Assembly (NCBI GenBank): GCA_964554795.1 | Contig: CAZKQB010000010.1 | Coordinates: forward strand, 1-64,000 | Origin: SFHK01 sp964554795 | GTDB taxonomy: Bacteria; Bacillota; Clostridia; Christensenellales; Aristaeellaceae | DNA length: 64,000 bases | Direction: 5' to 3' | Part shown: piece after piece, positions 58,230 through 64,000 of the stretch | Position numbering within the stretch: position 1 is the first letter of the stretch | How the letters are laid out: every line of letters starts with the position of its first letter | Position numbers and translations under genes: made by a program | The notes under the pieces: generated by a model | The model's input: the letters and a program-made list of their open reading frames with translations, nothing else | Databases searched by the model: none | Told to the model about the DNA's origin: nothing

Positions 58230-58234
58230 TCGGT
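58230..58234 (+). other. attR core (TCGGT)
   Basis: Second copy of TCGGT. The phage arm to the left, TCAGGACTAATGAGAC (58209-58224), is the inverted counterpart of GTCCCATTAGTCCTGA after the left gap. The sequence to the right is sirtuin. Confidence 0.8.
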
Positions 58235-58303
58235 AGATACGCCTGCGCCGCCAAAGAATACTACGCGCTTCGCGCCGTCTATGATTTCCTGAAGACTTTT
58301 CAT
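58232..58303 (-). pseudogene. Sir2-family deacylase, first 24 codons
   Basis: From ATG 58303 (AAAGAAGG in front) the frame reads MKSLQEIIDGAKRVVFFGGA, GVST and then runs into phage DNA (EMVSLVLI...). GGAGVST is the NAD-binding start of sirtuins. It joins in frame with the C-terminal 213 codons (stop included) at 31998-32639 once the prophage is removed. As it stands an 86-residue hybrid peptide is encoded. Confidence 0.92.
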
Positions 58304-58322
58304 GATGGAACCTTCTTTAAAT

Positions 58323-58388
58323 ACAGACCGAGGTCTGTTATTGCAGCCCTGCACCTTCATCATACCACAACCTTGGAATTGCCGTCAA
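58323..58388 (-). promoter_or_regulatory. Sirtuin promoter with palindromic site
   Basis: On the minus strand TTGACG (58388-58383) and TATGAT (58364-58359), 18-base spacer. Downstream lies ACAGACC-GA-GGTCTGT (58323-58338), 7-base arms, a likely regulator site. In the lysogen this promoter reads into the prophage end. Confidence 0.7.
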
Positions 58389-58546
58389 TAGCTGTGAAAG
58401 GCGTTTTCACTGCATATAAAGGCGCAATAAGCGCCAAAGCCTGCCAGGGATGGAGACAAGTGCTTGCCGTTTTCCGGTACTGCACGCTTGAGCGGCGTTT
58501 CTTTATGCAAACCTTCCAAATCGAACGAAACCGGCGATTCCCTATT

Positions 58547-58576
58547 GACGCGCGTCGCCCGGCTCTGCTATAATAT
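58547..58576 (+). promoter_or_regulatory. Promoter of the 6S-like RNA
   Basis: TTGACG at 58547-58552 and TATAAT at 58571-58576, 18-base spacer, 7-10 bases before the presumed RNA 5' end. Confidence 0.8.
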
Positions 58577-58583
58577 CTCCTGT

Positions 58584-58810
58584 TGGACATGACCGTATCC
58601 TGGGGTGTGCGCCACGTTTCGGCTTTTACCCACATCTTCACAAAAGGACGCCGGGTCGGTGTCGCCGATGTCAGGCCCCCATTGTCAGGGGAAGACAGCA
58701 AGCGGCCGCAGGCTTCCGCCCTGCCTGAGCGGCGGGTGAAAAAGCTGGAACGAACGGCACTCACGGGATATCCTTTCCCGACGCGCGAGAGGCTCGCGGT
58801 CGGGCTTTTT
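58584..58810 (+). ncRNA. ssrS: Probable 6S RNA
   Basis: A non-coding unit of about 195 bases between a good promoter and a terminator. The start TATCCTGGGGTGTGCGCC and the end GAACGGCACTCACGGGATA can pair to a broken closing helix. The 5' CTGGGGTGTGCG and 3' ACGGCAC strands resemble the conserved 6S ends. A central open region and an internal hairpin (CGCCCTGCC/GGCGGG) are possible. The final stem (CCCGAC.. to GTCGGG, 58777-58804) plus TTTTTA is the terminator. 6S RNA binds housekeeping RNA polymerase in stationary phase. No protein frame fits this stretch. A covariance search is needed to confirm. Confidence 0.6.
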
Positions 58811-59003
58811 ATTTATGGAGCCGATCTCTCCATTATCTGCGGCACGCAAGTCCTTCGGTTTTCAGCTAAAGAGCCCTTGAAATCAGCTTTTGTCGAGGAA
58901 AATTATCGGCCGCCTGAATTGCACGGGTTGACGCAAAATCTCTTTTCAATCGCCCGCTTTTCTGCTACAATAGAGCTGAATGAAAAAACGGAGGCGATGG
59001 CAT

Positions 59004-60356
59004 ATGAAATACTCCCGCGTATATCCTGCAAGCATTCACGAGCTTCCTGGCGCGAAAATCTATATGATCGACCTTGGCGACCGCGATGCACTGGTCTGCG
59101 AGGGTGAAGGGTACTTTCCACAGGAATTGAACGAGCTCACGCACGAAACCGCCAATCGGCTTCGGGGGCTTTTCCCGTTCACAGCGCCCGTGCCTGTGCT
59201 GAATTGTGATCGCTCCGTGGGCGTGGGCGACCGGCTTGGCCTTGCCGGCCCGGGGCACATTCGCGTATTTGAAAAGTACGACGCAATGCCCGTGTTTGCA
59301 CAGCAGTCGATTCGCGAATTAAATCTTACCAACCGCACCTTTGAGGATGTGCTGGACAGCGCGACGTTTGCCGTGTTCCGCGAAAACTTTACGTGCGGCT
59401 TCGGCGCGGATGGCGACCACCTGAAAAAGCCGGAGGACATTGAATATGCGCTGTCGCTGGGCTTTACGATGATTACGCTCGATCTTTCCGAGCATATCCA
59501 TGCAAACGCCGACGGCGAGTATAGTCAGGATGTGCGCGCGCTGTATCTGGGAAAAACCTTCCGCGTGGAGGAGCATGAAATCGAGTTCACGGCGGACGAG
59601 CTGAAACGCGTGACGGGCATTTACGGCGATGCGCTGGATTTTGCCGTTCAGATGTACGACTGCTTCCTGCGCGACGGCGCGTATAAGGCCGAGTTTGAGA
59701 TTTCCATCGACGAGACTGGCACGCCCACGCGTCCGAGCGAACATTTCTTTGTGGCAAACGAATTGAAGCGCCGCGGCGTCGTATTTATGACGATTGCACC
59801 GCGCTTTATCGGCGAATTTCAAAAGGGAATCGACTACATCGGCGACGCGAGCGCCTTTGATGCCGAGATGGATGTACATGCTGCCATTGCCCGCCATTTC
59901 GGGCACAAGGTCAGCGTGCATTCCGGCTCTGACAAGTTCAGCATCTTTCCATCCGTGGGCGACCGCACGCATCAGCGCTATCATGTGAAGACGGCGGGCA
60001 CGAACTGGCTGGAGGCCATGAAGCTTGTGGCCGAGCATGCGCCGGAGCTGTATCGCGAGGTGCACGCCTATGCGCTGACGGCTTTTGACGAGGCGACGAA
60101 GTATTATCATGTAACGACTGAGCTTTCCCGAATTCCTGCGCTTGAGACGCTAAGCGATGCGCAGCTGCCCGCGCTGTTTGAAAATAACGACGCGCGCCAG
60201 CTGATTCACATTACCTATGGTCTGATTTTGAACCACGGTGATTTCCGTGCGCGGCTGTACGCATTCTGGCGTGCACATGCCGAGGAATACGCTGCAGCGC
60301 TTGAAAAGCACATTGGCCGGCATCTGGAAACGTTGGGCTGCCCGAAGCGCGGATGA
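59004..60356 (+). CDS. uxaE: Tagaturonate epimerase (UxaE-like)
   Basis: A 450-residue protein; GGAGGCGATGGCAT precedes the ATG. Phrases of the family are FTCGFGADGDHLKKPEDIEY, TLDLSEHIHANADGEYSQD, RGVVFMTIAPRFIGEFQKGI and HFGHKVSVHSGSDKFSIFPS, with several His and Asp residues for metal binding. UxaE converts D-tagaturonate to D-fructuronate in galacturonate breakdown. No other uronate gene is nearby, so the assignment rests on sequence pattern. Confidence 0.75.
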   Translation: MKYSRVYPASIHELPGAKIYMIDLGDRDALVCEGEGYFPQELNELTHETANRLRGLFPFTAPVPVLNCDRSVGVGDRLGLAGPGHIRVFEKYDAMPVFAQQSIRELNLTNRTFEDVLDSATFAVFRENFTCGFGADGDHLKKPEDIEYALSLGFTMITLDLSEHIHANADGEYSQDVRALYLGKTFRVEEHEIEFTADELKRVTGIYGDALDFAVQMYDCFLRDGAYKAEFEISIDETGTPTRPSEHFFVANELKRRGVVFMTIAPRFIGEFQKGIDYIGDASAFDAEMDVHAAIARHFGHKVSVHSGSDKFSIFPSVGDRTHQRYHVKTAGTNWLEAMKLVAEHAPELYREVHAYALTAFDEATKYYHVTTELSRIPALETLSDAQLPALFENNDARQLIHITYGLILNHGDFRARLYAFWRAHAEEYAAALEKHIGRHLETLGCPKRG

Positions 60357-60374
60357 AGCAGGGAGGAACGGTAT

Positions 60375-61472
60375 ATGGATTTTACACTCCCTCACTACCG
60401 CGAGCCGGATTTCGACGCCGCGCCGCTTTCAAGCGCGCCGGACGTTCGGTGGATTCCCGCGGAAGCGGATGGAATTGCGCCGGAGGGCTTTCATAGCACT
60501 TCGATGTTCCCAGAGTATTTCCGGGTGAACGGCGCATGGAGGCTTGCGCCGGAGAGCCGCATGGATGCCAGTGTCGTACTGCGCCCGGACGGCCAGCTGG
60601 AAGTGGTCGAAAACCGAAATCTGCGCCGGGATGACCTTGTGGCCGTCGGTCGCGGTGAAAACGGCGAGGACGGCATTTACCTGCATTGTCACGGCTTCGA
60701 TGGAGGAGAGGCAGCGTCTGCGAGCCAGTTTGAGTTTCGAAAGGGGCGTAGCCGCGAAACCTCCTATGCCCGCGACTACGACCAGCTGATCGCGCTTCTG
60801 AAGCACGAGCGCGAGCATGGCAACATCCTGTGGGTGATGGGCCCTGCGTTCGCGTTTGATTCCGACGCGCGCCGCGCTATGCAGGCGGTGATTGAGGCAG
60901 GCTACTGCCACGGTCTGCTGGCCGGAAACGCCTTGGCGACGCATGATTTGGAGGCAGCGCATTTGCACACGGCGCTTGGGCAGGACATTTACACGCAGGC
61001 TTCCCGGCCGGACGGCCATTACAATCATCTGGACGTAATCAACCGAGTGCGCCGGTGCGGTTCTATTGCCGGATTTATCGAGCAATACGGTATACAGGAT
61101 GGAATTCTGTACGCGCTGACGAAAACCGGCACACCCTATGTCCTTACCGGCTCTATTCGCGACGACGGCCCGTTGCCCGGCGTGATTGGCGACGCATACG
61201 AGGGGCAGGCAGCCATGCGCGCACTGGTGCGCAAGGGTACCACGGTGATCTGCCTTGCCACGATGCTGCACACTATTGCGACCGGAAACATGACACCATC
61301 ATTCCGTGTGCTGTCGGACGGCACTGTGCGCCCGGTGTATCTATACGCCGTGGACGCAGACGAATTTGTCGTGAATAAGCTACTCGACCGCGGCAGCCTT
61401 GCGGCTACGACGATGGTTACCAACGTGCAGGATTTCATTTTTGTCGTTGCCCGCGGGCTCGGACTTATCTGA
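60375..61472 (+). CDS. TIGR00300 (LOR/SDH conserved-domain) protein, ornithine cyclodeaminase-like
   Basis: A 365-residue protein; AGGGAGGAACGGTAT precedes the ATG. Signature phrases are VMGPAFAFDSDARRAMQAVI, YCHGLLAGNALATHDLEAAH, LHTALGQDIYTQ and YVLTGSIRDDGPLPGVIGDA. The family is named for the LOR/SDH bifunctional enzymes. A homologous domain forms the NAD-dependent ornithine-cyclodeaminase half of cyanobacterial ArgZ/AgrE. Here it stands alone without the arginine-dihydrolase half. Reaction in this organism not certain. Confidence 0.75.
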   Translation: MDFTLPHYREPDFDAAPLSSAPDVRWIPAEADGIAPEGFHSTSMFPEYFRVNGAWRLAPESRMDASVVLRPDGQLEVVENRNLRRDDLVAVGRGENGEDGIYLHCHGFDGGEAASASQFEFRKGRSRETSYARDYDQLIALLKHEREHGNILWVMGPAFAFDSDARRAMQAVIEAGYCHGLLAGNALATHDLEAAHLHTALGQDIYTQASRPDGHYNHLDVINRVRRCGSIAGFIEQYGIQDGILYALTKTGTPYVLTGSIRDDGPLPGVIGDAYEGQAAMRALVRKGTTVICLATMLHTIATGNMTPSFRVLSDGTVRPVYLYAVDADEFVVNKLLDRGSLAATTMVTNVQDFIFVVARGLGLI

Positions 61473-61491
61473 CGGAGGGAGGGCTTCGCGC

Positions 61492-62193
61492 ATGAAGCTT
61501 CGCATCATGACCTACAACATTCATTCTGGCCGCGACGCGTGGGGGCGGCTCGATCTTGCTGCCATTGGCGAATTTATCCAGACGCTGAAGCCGGATATCC
61601 TCGCGCTCAACGAGGTTCGAATGCGTACCAGCGACGTAAACGGCGACGAGCAGGCGCGCACGCTGGCTGCGCAGCTTGGCATGAACTGGACGTTCGCGCC
61701 TGCCATTCCCTACATGGGCGGACTGTATGGCATTGCCGTGCTTTCACGCTTTCCCGTTGTGCTGGCGGAGTACTGGCCGGTAAAGCCTGTGCCGGAGGAG
61801 GAGCGCGAACGGTATTACGAGGATCGCGTGTTGCTGCGTGCGGTTGTGGACGCAGGACGGCCTGTCGCCGTATACACCAGTCATTACGGCCTGTCGCACG
61901 CGGAGCGCGTGAATGCTGTCGACCTGACGCTCGCGCACGTGAAGGATGAAACGAACCCCGTTGTTTTCATGGGGGATCTCAATATGGAGCCCGACGACCC
62001 ACTGATTTCGCGCTTGAAGGCCGAAATGACAGATAGCGCTGAGGGCCGGTCCTTCCTTACCTTCTCTGCAGATAAGCCGGAGATTCGAATCGATTACCTT
62101 TTCCTGCGAGGCCCGTTCCGGGTTCTGGACGCATTCGCGCCTGTCTCCACTGCCAGCGACCACCTGCCGCATGTGACAGACGTGGAGCTGTAA
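61492..62193 (+). CDS. Endonuclease/exonuclease/phosphatase-family hydrolase
   Basis: A 233-residue EEP-fold enzyme: MTYNIHSG (Asn ligand), ILALNEVRMRT (Glu), SHYGLSHAERVNAV, the catalytic MGDLNMEPDDP and SDHLPHVTDVEL (Asp-His pair) in correct order. There is no signal peptide. Substrates of such proteins range from lipids to nucleic acids; not assignable. GACGGAGGGAGGGC lies before the ATG, 19 bases after the preceding gene. Confidence 0.88.
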   Translation: MKLRIMTYNIHSGRDAWGRLDLAAIGEFIQTLKPDILALNEVRMRTSDVNGDEQARTLAAQLGMNWTFAPAIPYMGGLYGIAVLSRFPVVLAEYWPVKPVPEEERERYYEDRVLLRAVVDAGRPVAVYTSHYGLSHAERVNAVDLTLAHVKDETNPVVFMGDLNMEPDDPLISRLKAEMTDSAEGRSFLTFSADKPEIRIDYLFLRGPFRVLDAFAPVSTASDHLPHVTDVEL

Positions 62194-62204
62194 ACAAAGA
62201 AAAG

Positions 62205-62262
62205 GGACTGCTCTCCGGCGAGACGTGTTTTTCACCGTCCGTTGGAAAGCAGTCCATTTATT
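62205..62262 (+). terminator. Terminator after EEP gene
   Basis: GGACTGCTCTCC (62205-62216) pairs with GGAAAGCAGTCC (62244-62255), one mismatch, long loop, followed by ATTTATTTCT. Confidence 0.6.
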
Positions 62263-62278
62263 TCTCTGTCCGTTGGTT

Positions 62279-62312
62279 AAGGAGCAGTCCGCGTAGGAAA
62301 CGGCTCCTTTTG
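62279..62312. terminator. Second hairpin between converging genes
   Basis: AAGGAGC (62279-62285) with GCTCCTT (62303-62309) and a TTTTG tail on the plus side. It lies 13 bases past the HtrA stop, so it may serve the minus strand weakly too. Confidence 0.5.
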
Positions 62313-62324
62313 AAGATTCAATGC

Positions 62325-63623
62325 TTATGCGGCAGTATTGAACTCGAAGAGGTTCACGTCGAAATCGATATACTCTCCTTCGCCAACCTCGCCGCTCTCG
62401 CTGTCCATGCCCTCGGCACGGTACACCTTTACGGAGATCGTATCGCCGAAGCTGTGCGACGCGAGCGTTTGCTGCACGTGGGTCGCGGTATCGGCAAGCA
62501 CGCCATCAACCTCAACGATAATGTCATTAACCTGAATGCCAGCTGCGGCAGCCGGAGCGCCCTCCACAAGCTCGATTACCTGCATGCCGGCCGGAAGTTG
62601 CCCTGTATACACGCGGTAGTCATTGCTGGTGTTCAACGGGCTGATGGTTACGCCCAGCAGCGGTTTATCGCTGGTGGAAACAACCTTGGTGCTGTTATCG
62701 TCTGCGCTGGGCGTGCTAACGTCGCCGGTGAGAACCTTGGTAACGGCTTCCTCAATCAGAGTCTTGGCGGTATTGATCGGGATGACCAGGCCAATTCCCT
62801 CGATGGTGGCCGTGCTGCTGGAATAATAGCTGCTGTTTGAGAACTTCATAGACGGAATGCCCATCAGCTGTCCCAGCACGTTGAACATGCCGCCGCCAGA
62901 GTTGCCGGAGTTAATGGCCGCATCGGTCTGAATCATCGAGTTGGTCACCTGGCGCTTAAGGCCGTACTTGTCGGTGGTGGTAGTGGAGTTAATCTGCCGG
63001 TCAAGAGCCGAGATGATGCCGACCGTTACCGTGCCGCGAAGCTCATCGGACAGCGGATTGCCGATGCAGATCGACCACTCGCCTACCTGCAGCTGATCGC
63101 TGTCGCCCAGCGCGACGGGAGCGAGGTTTAGGTTAGGCGCGTACAACACGGCCACATCCAGCGATTCATCGTAGGAGACGAGCGTCGCGGCGATTTCCTC
63201 GCCGCTGTTAAGGATGGACAGGGTCAGGCGGGACGCATCCTCTACAACGTGATAATTGGTCAGCACTACGCGCTCGTACACGACGACGCCGGAGCCGGTG
63301 GAGGTCAGCTTCTCGGTCGTTTCGCTGCTGGAGCGGTTGTCTCGGGAGTTGCCGCCAAAGCCGAAGCCAAAGCCACCGAAGCCGTAGTAGGGAGAGTAAT
63401 TGTTTATGGTATAGTTCTGGTAATTGTTCACTCCGACGACGCTGCCCTGCACGCTCTTAACTACATCAATGAACGGGCTGGTCACCTGGCTCTGATCGGT
63501 GGTGGTGTTTACCACGCTTGCGGCAATCTTCTTAGCTTCATCCGCCGACATGGCAAAGGCAACGGATACACTCGCAACACATACGACGAGTGCGAGCATG
63601 ATGGCAAATACTTTCTTTTTCAT
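62325..63623 (-). CDS. HtrA/DegP-like serine protease with PDZ domain
   Basis: A 432-residue exported or membrane-anchored protease. The signal segment is KKKVFAIMLALVVCVASVSV. A Gly-Phe-rich spacer (YGFGGFGFGFGG) precedes the protease domain, with the triad His in LTNYHVVEDA, Asp in DESLDVAVLY and Ser in INSGNSGGGMFN. One PDZ domain follows (PAGMQVIELVEGAPAAAAGI). It should handle misfolded exported proteins. GGAGGACATAATC precedes the ATG, and the parvulin gene lies 56 bases upstream in the same direction. Confidence 0.92.
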   Translation of the reverse strand: MKKKVFAIMLALVVCVASVSVAFAMSADEAKKIAASVVNTTTDQSQVTSPFIDVVKSVQGSVVGVNNYQNYTINNYSPYYGFGGFGFGFGGNSRDNRSSSETTEKLTSTGSGVVVYERVVLTNYHVVEDASRLTLSILNSGEEIAATLVSYDESLDVAVLYAPNLNLAPVALGDSDQLQVGEWSICIGNPLSDELRGTVTVGIISALDRQINSTTTTDKYGLKRQVTNSMIQTDAAINSGNSGGGMFNVLGQLMGIPSMKFSNSSYYSSSTATIEGIGLVIPINTAKTLIEEAVTKVLTGDVSTPSADDNSTKVVSTSDKPLLGVTISPLNTSNDYRVYTGQLPAGMQVIELVEGAPAAAAGIQVNDIIVEVDGVLADTATHVQQTLASHSFGDTISVKVYRAEGMDSESGEVGEGEYIDFDVNLFEFNTAA

Positions 63624-63679
63624 GATTATGTCCTCCCATCCTGATCTTTGGAATCTATGTCAATCCGGAACGCCTTCGC

Positions 63680-64000
63680 TCAGTTGAACGTCAGCCCTTC
63701 CCAGAAGGATTCGTTGATTTTGCAATCCGTTTGCTCATACAGTCGGTTGTAGGTCTCCGAAAACGCATCCTGCCGCGCCTGATACAATGCCTGATCTACG
63801 GCATCTTCGTAGGCTAGCGTATTCGTGTTATCCAGAAGACTGACAACAAACAGACCATAGTCTGTTTTGATTACACCACTCGTTTCGCCGACAGACAGGC
63901 TCTTGACGGCATCCAGAAGCGTCGGATCGATTTCGCCGCTCCCGGCTGTCAGGGAGGCTTCGCCCCACGTGAGCTCAGGATGTGCGGCGGCGGTTTCCTG
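63680..64000 (-). CDS. Parvulin-type peptidyl-prolyl isomerase (PrsA/SurA-like), 5' partial
   Basis: Only the last 106 codons are inside the window, open to base 64000. The end of the parvulin domain is visible: LTWGEASLTAGSGEIDPTLL, then SLSVGETSGVIKTDYGLFVV. A helical C-terminus with YQARQDAFSETYNRLYEQTD follows. Such foldases act outside the membrane and fit with the HtrA-like protease just downstream, probably one extracytoplasmic quality-control operon. Confidence 0.8.
   Translation of the reverse strand, partial: QETAAAHPELTWGEASLTAGSGEIDPTLLDAVKSLSVGETSGVIKTDYGLFVVSLLDNTNTLAYEDAVDQALYQARQDAFSETYNRLYEQTDCKINESFWEGLTFN

Noticed and set aside
58584..58780. SRP RNA or tmRNA
   Set aside because: GTCAGG resembles the SRP helix 8 start, but the GGAA loop and GGAGCAGC partner are not in the right arrangement; no tRNA-like ends for tmRNA.

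Overview
The window is a GC-rich (about 55-60%) chromosome segment that looks like an anaerobic gut Clostridia-type Firmicute. Supporting signs are a CggR-pgk-tpiA-gpmI glycolytic run, a CsoR/CopA copper module, a DivIC/FtsL-like division protein, a CD1871A-type CXXC protein, strong AGGAGG ribosome sites, and a prophage with SPP1-like portal and MuF genes. The species is not identifiable by eye. I saw no rRNA, tRNA or CRISPR array.

Host region 1 (1-32,000). It opens with the end of a repeat/DUF6273 protein. A CsoR-CopA copper operon follows, with two operator boxes in the promoter and a CopZ domain fused to the pump that has its own ribosome site. A decaying minus-strand ABC transporter operon comes next. 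At 8.28-11.1 kb lies a fossil mobile element: a tandem A-B-A'-B' set of XRE regulators, two small minus-strand genes and an integrase C-terminal remnant. It sits between a 5'-truncated LplC-type sugar permease and a 5'-truncated, frameshifted YesN-type AraC regulator. Then come a SASA esterase and a sugar isomerase; an ECF sigma factor followed by an exported thiol-redox and iron-sulfur membrane operon; the glycolysis operon; a division protein; a MotA/MotB- (ZorA/ZorB-) like proton-channel pair with long coiled coils; Dus; glycerol-1-phosphate dehydrogenase; and a cysteine-less ArsC-like protein.

Prophage (32,640-58,229, about 25.6 kb plus a 100-N gap). A large serine recombinase has inserted the phage inside a Sir2 (sirtuin) gene. 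The last 213 codons lie at the left end (31,998-32,639) and the first 24 codons, with their promoter, at the right end (58,232-58,303). A 5-bp core (TCGGT) is shared, and joining the two ends restores a 236-residue sirtuin reading frame. The order is integrase, lysogeny regulators with divergent promoters, early genes (Gp157-like, Sak/Rad52-like annealase, SSB), portal, a MuF head protein with a C-terminal toxin-like domain and its putative immunity gene, capsid, connectors, tail, endolysin/holin, then a cassette of unknown late genes. No terminase or replication initiator is visible. Fragments at 39.9-40.4 kb and 44.2 kb mark deletions, so the prophage is probably defective or dependent on a helper.

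Host region 2 (58,235-64,000). The sirtuin promoter is followed by a 6S-like RNA gene, a UxaE-type tagaturonate epimerase, a TIGR00300 (LOR/SDH, ornithine-cyclodeaminase-like) protein and an EEP-family hydrolase. On the minus strand are an HtrA-like protease and the end of a parvulin-type peptidyl-prolyl isomerase. Several genes carry single-base frameshifts or in-frame TAG codons. Some are probably real decay and some may be assembly errors.
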